A stretch of DNA of 17,659 bases, taken from JBCBKZ01 sp039026975 (GTDB lineage: Bacteria; Bacteroidota; Bacteroidia; J057). Made by a program: the position numbers and the translations under genes. A model generated the notes under the pieces. The model was not told the DNA's origin, did not search any database, and worked only from the letters and a program-made list of their open reading frames with translations. The DNA lies in contig JBCCLI010000099.1 of the NCBI GenBank assembly GCA_039026975.1, positions 1 through 17,659 on the forward strand, written 5' to 3'. This document shows, one piece after another, positions 1-7,772 of the stretch. Positions within the stretch are counted from its first letter, which is position 1, and every line of letters starts with the position of its first letter.

Positions 1-857
1 GTAACGTATCCATTTCCTCCCCCATAAGTATTCTGAAATTCAGGTACTATAAAGGGTTTCTCCCAAGTCATATTGAGGTTATAGTCTATCCCAATACCAT
101 CAGTTCCTTTACCTGTCTTGGTGGTGATCAGGATGACTCCGTTAGAAGCTCTGGATCCGTATAAGGCAGTAGCTGACGGGCCTTTTAATACACTGATAGA
201 TTCTATGTTATCAGGACTGATCTCCGAGACTCCTCCTCCATATACATTATTATCTACAGCATCACTCCCAGTGGGGGCAGCAAAATCCCCTTCTATAGGT
301 ACACCGTCTACAACGTATAGCGGCTGGTTATTACCCAGGATAGAAGCGTTTCCCCTAATAGTTACCTGAGAACCACCACCTACACCTGAGGCTCCTGTAA
401 TTTGGATACCTGCTACACGTCCTGAGAGTGAGTTAACCACATTAGTAGATCTAGCCTCTGTTAACTCTGAAGCATCTACTTCCTGGACGGAATATCCCAA
501 GGCTTTCTTATCACGTTCCAATCCAAAAGCTGTTACTACTACCTCATCCAAGGTGATATCAAGAGGAGAAAGTTTGATAGTGAATACATCTGAATCAGTA
601 ATAGGAAGAACACTATCTTCATATCCTATGTATTTGACCAGAATAGATTCACTTCCATTAGGTGCTTCTAGGATAAATTCTCCCCCTTCTCCTGTAAGGG
701 CACCTACCTGGGTACCCGGAATGAGAATTGTAGCCCCTACGATGGGAGTACCATCTGGTGCCTCAATTTTCCCTGTTAATGTTCTTGACTGGGCTAGCGC
801 CTCAAAAGAGGAACTAATGGCCAGTACAAAAACAATCATACTAAGTAGTTTCCGCAT
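1..857 (-). CDS. SusC/RagA-family TonB-linked outer membrane receptor, N-terminal part (runs off the left edge)
   Basis: Reading the minus strand from the ATG at 857 gives 285 open codons with no stop before the edge. Residues 1-22 are a signal peptide (MRKLLSMIVF..., ending ALAQ). Residues about 26-100 form a carboxypeptidase-regulatory-like domain. DEVVVTAFG at 104-112 is the typical SusC junction. The TonB plug follows, with VTIRGNASILG (166-175), YVVDGVPI (181-188) and the family signature GPSATALYGSRASNG (226-240) leading into VILITTK. The beta-barrel would lie outside the window. In this family the protein imports oligosaccharides or peptides across the outer membrane with a SusD lipoprotein, normally encoded just downstream, here beyond the edge. 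The substrate cannot be inferred from this part. The family call is secure. Confidence 0.95.
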   Translation of the reverse strand, partial: MRKLLSMIVFVLAISSSFEALAQSRTLTGKIEAPDGTPIVGATILIPGTQVGALTGEGGEFILEAPNGSESILVKYIGYEDSVLPITDSDVFTIKLSPLDITLDEVVVTAFGLERDKKALGYSVQEVDASELTEARSTNVVNSLSGRVAGIQITGASGVGGGSQVTIRGNASILGNNQPLYVVDGVPIEGDFAAPTGSDAVDNNVYGGGVSEISPDNIESISVLKGPSATALYGSRASNGVILITTKTGKGTDGIGIDYNLNMTWEKPFIVPEFQNTYGGGNGYV

Positions 858-1565
858 AGTAATTAAATGTGATAGGTTTGATAGAAAAATGACAAATCAT
901 ATCCATTCCAGCAGAATAATCTGCTAGAACGAGGCCAATGACTAGCTAAGGCTGCTAATTTTGTCTAAGTTGAGACATGGATCATCCCATCAATAATCTG
1001 TTGATTATCAATAGTATGTATTCATCCTAAATATGTGTATGGAGGAATCTGAACAGCCTAATATGGCTATTCTAATCCTGATACCAGTTGACAGCAAATA
1101 GTTAACTAATTCATCCGTTTCGTTGTCTGTTAGTATAGATTACATAATGGCAAAAAATCTGAATGACGATTTCCACGATTAGTTAGGTGGTAAATCATTT
1201 AGTTCGGGGGTATGAATCAAATGTAAGGGGAAAAATCAGAAATGCAAACAGTGGAGTATAATTTTTTTTAATATTTATTAAAATTTAGCCCAAAAAACAG
1301 AATAGTTATTTATTTAACGGTCACATAATTAACGATTTGTTAATTTATATGATGGTTTTTAGATAAAGTGTTAACTGAATATGTCTGACTTGTAGGTTGG
1401 GTAGATCAAGGGCCATAGGAGAATTAGCTAAAATCATTTGTATGCTTATTTTTCTATGCGTGTAATACATATTCTTTCCTTTTTGATAAATAGAAATAAT
1501 TTGTGCAGTTTTCCCACAAGATGGGGAATAATAGGGAAGCTCTAAACAATGATGGTCATTCCGAG
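858..1565. other. Divergent AT-rich intergenic region between the SusC gene and comB
   Basis: About 700 bases without a convincing gene. It must carry promoters for the leftward SusC gene and the rightward comB. A loose -7-like element, TATGATTTG on the minus strand about 40 nt before the SusC start, has a spacer one base too long. The stretch 1255-1380 is very AT-rich. It contains a perfect inverted repeat, AATTAAC/GTTAATT with a 5-nt spacer, at 1327-1345. A second short one, AGCAGA/TCTGCT with a 4-nt spacer, lies at 910-925 upstream of the SusC start. No RNA gene was recognised. Confidence 0.6.
1327..1345. repeat. Perfect 7-bp inverted repeat, possible operator
   Basis: AATTAAC, five spacer bases (GATTT), then GTTAATT. 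It sits in an AT-rich intergenic stretch between divergent genes, where a regulator site would be plausible. AT-rich DNA produces such repeats by chance, so confidence is low. Confidence 0.25.
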
Positions 1566-2363
1566 ATGAAAAAATTTGTTCACGTTTGTATGACTCCGGC
1601 TTTGATAGATCAATTTGATGTATCAGAAGCTATTGTAGTAGTGATAGATATATTAAGAGCTACGACTACCATGTGTGTGGCTCTTGATAACGGCGCTGAA
1701 GTAATAGTTCCTGTTGAGAACATAGAGACTTGTCGTTCTTATAAAGAGCATGGATTTCTCATTGCAGGGGAGAGGAGTGGGGAACAATTGGCGGGCTTTG
1801 ATTTTGGAAATTCTCCTTTTTCTTTCAAAAGAGAAACCATTGTAGATAAGAGGTTAGCCATTACTACTACTAATGGTACACGTGCTATTAAGGCAGCACA
1901 AGAAAGGAATGCTAAGGCCATAGTGGTGGGTTCATTCTGCAACATAACGGCCCTCACTAACTGGCTGATCAAGCAGAATGAGCACGTTTGTCTCCTATGT
2001 GCAGGATGGAGAGATAATGTCACCTTGGAGGATACTATTTTTGCCGGTGCATTGGCCAGGAAGCTAAGGCATAATTTCCGAAGATTTCAGGATACCGCTC
2101 TAGTAGCTGAGACCCTCTTTAACTCTGCCAATACCCGTAAGAGATATTTCTTTAGGCATTCTTCCCACTTCCAGCGACTAATCCATTTGGAACTACAGGA
2201 AGAAGTTAAGTACGCCATGAGAAGAGATACCCATCCTGTAATTCCTATCATGATAGGAGATGGGCTGTATGATATCAGCTTTTGTCAGGATGATTATGCC
2301 TCCTACCTTAAAGAGGTTCACGTAAGGCAGGAAAAAGAACCGCTGCCTGTGGTTCAGGCTTGA
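1566..2363 (+). CDS. comB: 2-phosphosulfolactate phosphatase (ComB family)
   Basis: ComB hydrolyses (R)-2-phospho-3-sulfolactate to sulfolactate and phosphate, a cytosolic Mg-dependent step known from coenzyme M biosynthesis. The 265-residue product has the family motifs in order: VVIDILRATTTM (25-36), GERSGEQLAGFDFGNSP (68-84), TTNGTRA (101-107) and CAGWRDNVTLEDTIFAGAL (145-163). The length fits the family. An upstream in-frame start at 1503 adds 21 residues (MQFSHKMGN...) with no family resemblance, so I place the start at the ATG at 1566, directly before MKKFVHV. No strong Shine-Dalgarno is visible, which is usual in Bacteroidota. The next gene follows on the same strand. No methanogen-type coenzyme M genes accompany it. 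In this phylum the product might instead feed sulfonate or sulfonolipid metabolism, which is inference only. Confidence 0.9.
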   Translation: MKKFVHVCMTPALIDQFDVSEAIVVVIDILRATTTMCVALDNGAEVIVPVENIETCRSYKEHGFLIAGERSGEQLAGFDFGNSPFSFKRETIVDKRLAITTTNGTRAIKAAQERNAKAIVVGSFCNITALTNWLIKQNEHVCLLCAGWRDNVTLEDTIFAGALARKLRHNFRRFQDTALVAETLFNSANTRKRYFFRHSSHFQRLIHLELQEEVKYAMRRDTHPVIPIMIGDGLYDISFCQDDYASYLKEVHVRQEKEPLPVVQA

Positions 2364-2441
2364 TAGAAAGTCTGTTTCCCAAAAAGAATTAAGGTGTTTC
2401 TTTGTTTACGCACGTCAGGAATAAGAGATCAGTATCCATTG

Positions 2442-3950
2442 GTGAGATCCATCTGCCAATGGATATTCTTTTTTAACATACTCATAAGCTTAGAGATACA
2501 GGCGCAGACTTTCCCTGTGTTAGAGTGGGAGGAGCAGTATTTTTTCCAGGGGCAGTCAAAACCAGCTGACATGGTGTATGATCAAGATGGATACCTCTGG
2601 CTGGCCGGAAACCTGGAAGATTCCAATGGGAATTGTCTGTCTCCCTGGGTACTTAAAGTAGATACATTAGGGCAGGAAGTAGCTCGTCATACCTTTCCCA
2701 TTTTATCTTGTAAACAAATTAACAGTATCACCCTATCTGAGGATGGAGGGATTCTGTTTACAGGAGTTACCTCAGATTTGCCTGACCAGCTGGCTTATGG
2801 GGAGCGTGCCTATGAGGGAGACCTGTGGGTAGGGAAGATCTCTACGCTGGGCTTTCCCGTGTGGGAAAAGTCCTTTGGAGGGAATCTCCTGGATATGGGA
2901 AATGGGATTAGCCGGGGACATTTGGATGAGTACATCATTGTAGGGATGACCCATTCTTATGATGGAGATGTAGGGAAAAACTTTGGGGCCAGTGATGCAT
3001 GGATTCTATTTATAAATGGGGAGGGAAAGTTACTGGATAGCAAAGTAGTAGGGGGCCCAGGACATGAGTGGGCTACTGATGTGGTCAGTTGTGAGAACGG
3101 GGACTTCCTGATTTCTGGTTATCAGCATGTAATGGAAGGAATTGAAGCTAATCTCTATGGAAATGGATGGCTGTTCCGTATGGATCACTACGGGAAGCTA
3201 GTGTGGGAAAAGACACTCTCTACTACCGAGGGAGGGTATTTTACAGATATTTTAGAAACACCAGCCCATCAAATCAGGGTAGCTGGTCAGCAGTATGTAG
3301 ATGGAAAAGCCCTAGAATTCTGGAATCTTCACTTTACGGATAAGGGCCTATTACTAGATCAGCAGTCTTTCGGGACCAGCCTGACAGAGACCTCATCAGC
3401 TATAATCTACACTGAAGGAGGAGGTTTTCTCCAGAGTGGTTATTCTGAAGAAAGCTTGTATAAGGTTACTCAGCGCGAGAATCCATTTTATAAGGGTGGG
3501 GGAGATGCATGGTTTTTTAGGTATAACCATTTGTCAGAACTGGTATGGAAGGAAACTTTTGGAGGAAAGGGAGATGAGAGCTGTGTAGCTATAGCGGAAA
3601 TAGGGGAAGGGAAATGGATGGTGCTGGGAAGTAAGAAGACGGCTAGGCCTGGCGGCCGTAAAAACGTATGGCTAGCAAGGATAGAAGAAAAGCCCTGTGA
3701 GGCTATACAGGCTAATATCTTTATCAAAGAGAAAGGAAGGCTGCGAGTGGGTCAACCCTTAACTTTTAAAGCTGGTTTCAGGTATGGAGAGAGATTCCTA
3801 TGGGAATTCGGCGATGGTACTACCTCTGAAGAACAGAATCCCCAAAAGGTGTATGATGAAAAAGGGAGGTATGGAGTAGCCCTTACAGTCTTCCATAATG
3901 AGAATTGCGCCCAGAGAGTGAGGATAAAAGAACAGTTGAAAATTAACTAG
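2442..3950 (+). CDS. Exported beta-propeller-like repeat protein with C-terminal PKD domain
   Basis: The open frame begins at a GTG at 2394, but the GTG at 2442 gives a much better signal peptide (RSICQWIFFFNILISLEIQAQ), so I choose 2442 (502 residues). A TTG at 2439 is equally possible, and no ATG lies nearby. The body repeats a blade-like pattern, roughly W-x-K/R-x-D-x-x-G ... VWEK-x-FGG ... G-x-x-x-x-G, about five times. Examples are DLWVGKISTLGFPVWEKSFGG, NGWLFRMDHYGKLVWEKTL and DAWFFRYNHLSELVWKETFGG. This resembles secreted Bacteroidota beta-propeller proteins. The C-terminal about 65 residues are a PKD domain with WEFGDGTTSEEQNP and the closing YGVALTV strand. There is no T9SS sorting domain and no lipobox, so the final location is uncertain. 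It lies 78 nt after comB on the same strand. Function is unknown; adhesion or surface binding is a guess. Confidence 0.8.
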   Translation: MRSICQWIFFFNILISLEIQAQTFPVLEWEEQYFFQGQSKPADMVYDQDGYLWLAGNLEDSNGNCLSPWVLKVDTLGQEVARHTFPILSCKQINSITLSEDGGILFTGVTSDLPDQLAYGERAYEGDLWVGKISTLGFPVWEKSFGGNLLDMGNGISRGHLDEYIIVGMTHSYDGDVGKNFGASDAWILFINGEGKLLDSKVVGGPGHEWATDVVSCENGDFLISGYQHVMEGIEANLYGNGWLFRMDHYGKLVWEKTLSTTEGGYFTDILETPAHQIRVAGQQYVDGKALEFWNLHFTDKGLLLDQQSFGTSLTETSSAIIYTEGGGFLQSGYSEESLYKVTQRENPFYKGGGDAWFFRYNHLSELVWKETFGGKGDESCVAIAEIGEGKWMVLGSKKTARPGGRKNVWLARIEEKPCEAIQANIFIKEKGRLRVGQPLTFKAGFRYGERFLWEFGDGTTSEEQNPQKVYDEKGRYGVALTVFHNENCAQRVRIKEQLKIN

Positions 3951-4084
3951 ATAAAGGTTCAAATTATAGCTTCTTTTTTGTACCACGCCCCATTCCGTCA
4001 GTAAAACTAATCATACAGCTTGAGGATTTTGGAGAGATTAACTCTGTAGGAGTAAAATTTTGGTAGGTCATTTTTCAGGTGGAC

Positions 4085-4102
4085 AGGCTGCTTTAGCTGC
4101 CT
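4085..4102. repeat. Small imperfect hairpin between convergent genes
   Basis: AGGCTGC, TTTA loop, then GCTGCCT: seven pairs with one T-T mismatch. It lies in the convergent gap between the PKD protein and crtW, where a shared terminator would be expected. No T-run follows on either strand, so a terminator role is weakly supported. Confidence 0.25.
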
Positions 4103-4228
4103 ATCATCAGATACTGACAAGTGTTTCTTTCAGCTACTGAAGTCGCCGGTCCATTATAAATCAGCTTAGTTATGTCCAAGTAATTAACTTAAGTGTAGTT
4201 GACCTACTAGTAATCATGTGGTTGTTAC

Positions 4229-4945
4229 CTAATTCAACTCCTTTTTAGTCCATAATAGCCACCAAGGAGTGTTGGGAGAATCATGATGCTCATAATGGTA
4301 GCCAAAGAAATAGCAGCTCATGAATGCCCAAACATGATTTTTCTTTTGAGATCTACTGTGGTGTGTATTTTCATGCTCTCCTTTATGGGGGAGGTAAGTC
4401 CCAAAGTAAAAGAGCTGCAAGGTTCCCAGGATAGAGGCTATAACCCAGTATAGGATCAGATTGGGTTCTGCTACCCATATCTTCGCTATGTTAAAGCTGA
4501 TCGCAGCCAGGATGACCTGCTTCCAAGAAATGTATTCCTTGAGAAAATCCATGTACCAGAAAAAGAAAGACTCCTTTCCTCTATGGAAGTCTGGATCTTT
4601 ATCTGTCCCTGCAAAACGATGGTGTTGGTAGTGTTTAGGCCTTAGTTTTTTGTATTCGTTGAAAATAAATAAGATGGATGTAATTTTCCCTATCCTGTGG
4701 TTCAGCTTAGGACTATGAGGGGCTACTACTCCATGCATAGCATCATGAGCTGTAATGAATAATCCAGTGAATAGGTGGGCTTGTAAGAGGATCCTCACAT
4801 AGGTCAGGGGATTAAGCCAATCTACGGGGATCAGAAAATTCAGTATCAGCATACCTGTCCAGAGGGATATGATCAGAACCCCTATTATGGTTCCGGTATA
4901 TTTCTGGTGTAGTAAGGGATGGACGTGACTATTAGTAGGAGTCAT
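4229..4945 (-). CDS. crtW: Beta-carotene ketolase (CrtW type)
   Basis: CrtW is a membrane di-iron oxygenase that adds 4-keto groups to beta-ionone rings, turning beta-carotene into echinenone and canthaxanthin. The 238-residue product has the histidine clusters HDAMH (67-71), HYQHH (105-109) and HYEHH (217-221). The surrounding sequence is typical of CrtW rather than of ordinary fatty-acid desaturases: TGLFITAHDAMHGVVAP, FAGTDKDPDFH, YFGTYLPHKGEHE, CYFFGYHYEHH and PWW near the end. Several hydrophobic segments fit an inner-membrane protein. An upstream ATG at 4987 would overlap the cyclase by 56 nt. The ATG at 4945 overlaps it by only 14 nt and gives the usual family length, so I choose it. 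It is the last gene of the carotenoid operon, and no clear terminator follows. A related desaturase acting on another lipid is possible but less likely in this context. Confidence 0.9.
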   Translation of the reverse strand: MTPTNSHVHPLLHQKYTGTIIGVLIISLWTGMLILNFLIPVDWLNPLTYVRILLQAHLFTGLFITAHDAMHGVVAPHSPKLNHRIGKITSILFIFNEYKKLRPKHYQHHRFAGTDKDPDFHRGKESFFFWYMDFLKEYISWKQVILAAISFNIAKIWVAEPNLILYWVIASILGTLQLFYFGTYLPHKGEHENTHHSRSQKKNHVWAFMSCYFFGYHYEHHDSPNTPWWLLWTKKELN

Positions 4946-5669
4946 AGGAAGAAGGGATATTAGCATTAGGAACAGAAGGGAAAGCACGTTTTACAGGAAA
5001 TTTAGCCTGTATAAACTCGTAAACAGTAATGGTTAAGAATAGTAGTAGCATAGAATAAATGGGATCTTCTGCGGGGACAGTTCCTAACCTGATCCCTACA
5101 TTTTCTGCATCATTATACATAACAACAGGTAAGGCTGTCAATACACCATTCACCGTAAAGAAGGGAATAAGGTGTACCAGGTATGCTCGGTAAAATTTCC
5201 CTAATTGGCTACCAAGCGTGCTTCTACTCACTAAAATGAGGAGGAGCCCCATACTAATGAAGGTGATAGAAGTATACCATAAATCCAGGTTGGAAAGCCC
5301 TATCAGTAAAAGTACACTACCGATTCCCAGTGAGAGAGGAGCTGTTTGTTTGAGCAGAAGCTTATTTCCCATGTAGGCGTTCAGGCAGTCATAAATGAAT
5401 ACACATGCATAAGGGATAGTGAGAAAAAATAGCCATTCTTCCAGTGGAAGGTTTAGCAAATAAATACCTGTCAGGTAAGCCGGATTAAAAGACCAGACCC
5501 CCATTTCTGTAAACCATACATCCCAAATGATAAAAATTCCCCCAGCAAAGGCGATAGCAGGAAACAAGGCATACCATCTCCTGAAAAAGGCTACCTTTCT
5601 ATCGAAAGAAAGCAGCAGGGGGAATGCCAGGGTACCAATGTTAAGCCACAGATAGATATAATCCATCAT
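4932..5669 (-). CDS. crtYcd: Lycopene beta-cyclase, fused CrtYc-CrtYd type
   Basis: This integral membrane enzyme cyclises the ends of lycopene to beta-ionone rings. The 245-residue protein carries two copies of the lycopene cyclase (CarR-like) domain. The first has IIWDVWFTEMGVWSFNP (47-63) and LPLEEWLFF (74-82); the second has LPVVMYNDAENVGIRLGTVPAEDPIY (180-205). The paired acidic motifs LEE and AED are the conserved cores of this cyclase family. Actinobacteria often carry the halves as two genes, and fusion is usual in Bacteroidota and archaea. Hydrophobic helices fill the rest. The start codon overlaps the stop of the upstream unknown gene in the arrangement ATGA, indicating translational coupling; an immediately following second Met could also be used. 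Its end overlaps crtW. Its product would be the CrtW substrate. Confidence 0.9.
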   Translation of the reverse strand: MMDYIYLWLNIGTLAFPLLLSFDRKVAFFRRWYALFPAIAFAGGIFIIWDVWFTEMGVWSFNPAYLTGIYLLNLPLEEWLFFLTIPYACVFIYDCLNAYMGNKLLLKQTAPLSLGIGSVLLLIGLSNLDLWYTSITFISMGLLLILVSRSTLGSQLGKFYRAYLVHLIPFFTVNGVLTALPVVMYNDAENVGIRLGTVPAEDPIYSMLLLFLTITVYEFIQAKFPVKRAFPSVPNANIPSSYDSY

Positions 5670-6181
5670 TTAGTTTTTGAGTCAGGTGATTCTCCATCTA
5701 AAAATAGCTGTTTCAGGCTAATTTCCTCATCTTTTGTGCACCTACCTGAAGTCCAGACAAATTCTGCTATCCTATGAGCTTCTTCATGGCTTAGCTGGAA
5801 GCGTGAAAAGTGCGAAATATTAGTCAGAATTATCTGTTTGTCTCGTTCTATGGGAGCTGATAAGCCTAGAAATGCTGGCATGTGGTGCTGCACAGCAAAG
5901 CGTAAAAAGCGAATTTCGATATTTGGAGGAGAACCTTTCACAGCGAGCTTAAACCATTCCATAGCTTCCTTCAGGTATTGAAGTTTATGGTATGGATTCC
6001 AGTCGTGATTAGCTAATAACGCTCTAGCACTCGCTTTATAGGCGATCATAACGGCATCTTTCCCCTTATACCTGGAAAGTGTAGTCCACAATTTCCTGGC
6101 CTTGTGTTCTGAGGTAACGGATTCCTGATAAAGAGTACGTATTTGAGGTAGTTCTGGCAAAGAAGCTGTAGGTTGAGCCAT
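5666..6181 (-). CDS. Conserved hypothetical protein inside the carotenoid operon
   Basis: A 171-residue protein of unknown function. It starts 9 nt after the crtB stop and its TGA overlaps the lycopene cyclase ATG, so it is co-translated with the pathway enzymes. There is no signal peptide and no membrane helix, so it is probably cytosolic. The central part, YHKLQYLKEAMEWFKLAVKGSPPNIEIRFLRFAVQHHMPAFLG, is helical and resembles a TPR-like helix pair. From memory, similar NIE-L/I-RFLRF-x-Q-x-x-x-P-x-FLG stretches occur in uncharacterised Bacteroidota proteins, often exported ones. Arg- and His-rich helices and HEEAHRIAEFVW (132-143) follow. No catalytic motif is recognised. By position it may assist pathway assembly, substrate hand-over or control, but that is inference only. 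Confidence 0.85.
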   Translation of the reverse strand: MAQPTASLPELPQIRTLYQESVTSEHKARKLWTTLSRYKGKDAVMIAYKASARALLANHDWNPYHKLQYLKEAMEWFKLAVKGSPPNIEIRFLRFAVQHHMPAFLGLSAPIERDKQIILTNISHFSRFQLSHEEAHRIAEFVWTSGRCTKDEEISLKQLFLDGESPDSKTK

Positions 6182-6190
6182 AGCGCTCCA

Positions 6191-7033
6191 TCACAAAAAG
6201 TTAAGCTGATGCTGAAAAATAGTTTTCACCAGCAAGGCAATTTTTTTCTTATCAGGGACTCTCACCCGTTCATTCATAATTCTGGAGGCAGGTAAGCGCT
6301 GAATTTTATTAAACAGGCTTAGGTAGTATACATAGGCTAAGTATACGCCTCTTCTGGCTCCTTCAGGTAGTCTGATAATGCCTTCATAGGCCTTATCAAA
6401 ATCATCTTTTATATCCTGCTCTATCTTAAGCTTGGCTTCATTAGTAAAAGCGGTAAAATCAACGCCAGGAAAGTATACCCGCCCTCTCTCTTTATAGTCA
6501 CTCTGAATATCTCTCAGGAAATTTACTTTCTGAAAAGCTGAACCTAGACTCTTAGCAGCCGGTTTGAGCTTCTCATACATATCAGGATTCCCCTCACAAA
6601 ATACTCGTAGGCACATCAGCCCTACTACCTCTGCAGACCCGTAGATATACTCATCGTACATACTTTCATTATACTCAGAGTAATGTAGATCCATTCTCAT
6701 ACTCTTCAAAAAAGCATCTATCAGTTCATGCTCTATCCTGAACTCTTTTACCACTGTTTGGAAGGACTGCAAAACTGGATTTAGACTTATACCTGCTTGA
6801 ATAGCAGCGTAGGTATCCAACTCAAACTGGTCAAGTAATGTGGACTTATCATAACTGTGGAAGGTATCTACAATTTCATCTGCGTAGCGAACAAACCCAT
6901 AGATGGCATAGATGGGGGCGTGAAACCGCTTGTGTAAGGTTCTGATGCCCAGGGTAAATGAAGTGCTGTAATTTCTGGTAATGAGCTTACTGCACTCCAT
7001 GCAAGTCTGTTTGTACAAATCCATGTGGTTCAT
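6191..7033 (-). CDS. crtB: Phytoene synthase
   Basis: CrtB condenses two geranylgeranyl diphosphates to 15-cis-phytoene, the first committed step of carotenoid synthesis. The product is a member of the trans-isoprenyl (squalene/phytoene) synthase family. Numbered from MDLYKQ, it shows YAIYGFVRYADEIVD with the first Asp-rich motif DEIVD (49-53) and YIYGSAEVVGLMCLRVF (126-142). The second Asp motif lies in NFLRDIQSDYKERGRVYFP, with DIQSD at 172-176. All expected metal-binding Asp residues are present. The frame extends to a TTG at 7069, but that codon lies in an inverted repeat. I use the ATG at 7033 (280 residues); the ATG at 7024 (277 residues) is equally possible. It heads a four-gene run with the unknown gene, the cyclase and crtW. 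The carotenoid context argues against a squalene synthase. Confidence 0.93.
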   Translation of the reverse strand: MNHMDLYKQTCMECSKLITRNYSTSFTLGIRTLHKRFHAPIYAIYGFVRYADEIVDTFHSYDKSTLLDQFELDTYAAIQAGISLNPVLQSFQTVVKEFRIEHELIDAFLKSMRMDLHYSEYNESMYDEYIYGSAEVVGLMCLRVFCEGNPDMYEKLKPAAKSLGSAFQKVNFLRDIQSDYKERGRVYFPGVDFTAFTNEAKLKIEQDIKDDFDKAYEGIIRLPEGARRGVYLAYVYYLSLFNKIQRLPASRIMNERVRVPDKKKIALLVKTIFQHQLNFL

Positions 7034-7067
7034 AAGCGAGTATTTGTGGATACCTATTCTATCAAAC

Positions 7068-7099
7068 AAGGGATAACAGCTGTCCGCGTATTATCCCTT
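7068..7099. promoter_or_regulatory. 9-bp perfect inverted repeat in the crtB leader, possible operator or mRNA hairpin
   Basis: AAGGGATAA at 7068-7076 and TTATCCCTT at 7091-7099 are exact inverses separated by 14 bases, and the spacer contains the palindrome CAGCTG. The element ends 35 nt before the ATG at 7033. There is no T-run, so it does not look like a terminator for the preceding sigma gene. A repressor or activator site, or a leader hairpin, would fit. Confidence 0.5.
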
Positions 7100-7159
7100 C
7101 TTGTATGTTTTTAATATTCTAATCTCTCTCGTTTACATTCAACAACCTGTAGAATAAAA

Positions 7160-7172
7160 CCTTAATATAAGG
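7160..7172. repeat. Short palindrome between the sigma gene and crtB
   Basis: CCTTAATATAAGG, that is 5-bp arms around ATA. It lies between the sigma gene stop and the longer inverted repeat. It could be part of the crtB control region but is short enough to be chance. Confidence 0.2.
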
Positions 7173-7222
7173 AAAATTGTTCGAAAGGGAGTAGTAATAA
7201 TTAAACAAATACCTAGCTTTGT

Positions 7223-7741
7223 TTAATATGTTTTTTTGTTACTGTAGCTTGCCAGCTTACTTTTCAGTTCTTTGCGCGCTATGTGAATCCTATTTTTCAC
7301 AGTTCCTATAGGAATATTTAAGATATCAGCTATTTCATGGTACTTATACCCCTTATAGTGCATCATGAAGGGAGTCTTGTATTCATAGCTAAGATCCTTG
7401 ATAGCCTTACTGATTTCATCCATAGCCAGTTTTGACCCTGCCTTATTTTCCGTCACATGAGAAGAGGAATTGATGAAGTGCAGATTATCAGTGGTATCTA
7501 TGAAAGTCTTTCTCTTTACCAGTCTATGATAATTAGTAATGAAAGTATTTTTCATAATTGTATAGAGCCATGCCTTGAGGTTAGTTCCTTCAGTAAACTT
7601 CTCTCTATTGGCCATGGCCTTTAAGAGTGTTTCCTGCATTAGGTCGTTAGCTTCTTCCATATCTCTTGTGAGCTTAAGTGCTATAGGCTTTAGAGACTTG
7701 TGCAACTTTACGACGGCGGTGTTAAACTCTATAGTTGTCAT
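7223..7741 (-). CDS. ECF-type RNA polymerase sigma factor next to the carotenoid operon
   Basis: A 172-residue sigma-70 family protein with only regions 2 and 4. Region 2 covers about residues 8-75, with ANDLMQETLLKAM (31-43) and LKAWLYTIMKNTFITNY (55-71). Region 4 covers about 108-163, with LSYEYKTPFMMHYKGYKYHEIADIL and the helix-turn-helix end IPIGTVKNRIHIARKEL (143-159). The frame could start at 7804 (adding MTLCIRINYICFQYFLKIL...), but a good promoter lies at 7773-7805, inside that extension. The ATG at 7741 is therefore the likely start. No anti-sigma gene or zinc-finger anti-sigma motif is adjacent. The crtB operon follows on the same strand after 189 nt, so it probably directs carotenoid gene transcription. 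By analogy with CarQ of Myxococcus the signal could be light or oxidative stress, but nothing here shows that. Confidence 0.9.
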   Translation of the reverse strand: MTTIEFNTAVVKLHKSLKPIALKLTRDMEEANDLMQETLLKAMANREKFTEGTNLKAWLYTIMKNTFITNYHRLVKRKTFIDTTDNLHFINSSSHVTENKAGSKLAMDEISKAIKDLSYEYKTPFMMHYKGYKYHEIADILNIPIGTVKNRIHIARKELKSKLASYSNKKTY

Positions 7742-7772
7742 AAGTTTTAGTATTTTCAGAAAGTATTGAAAA

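Noticed and set aside
118..927. Plus-strand frames of 83 and 124 codons
   Set aside because: They lie antisense to the SusC receptor, whose domain motifs are clear on the minus strand; no protein-family resemblance.
7160..7222. ECF-type -35/-10 promoter before crtB (GAAC at about 7180-7183 on the minus strand)
   Set aside because: A GAAC is present, but no convincing -10 partner could be chosen, since the consensus of this sigma factor is unknown.
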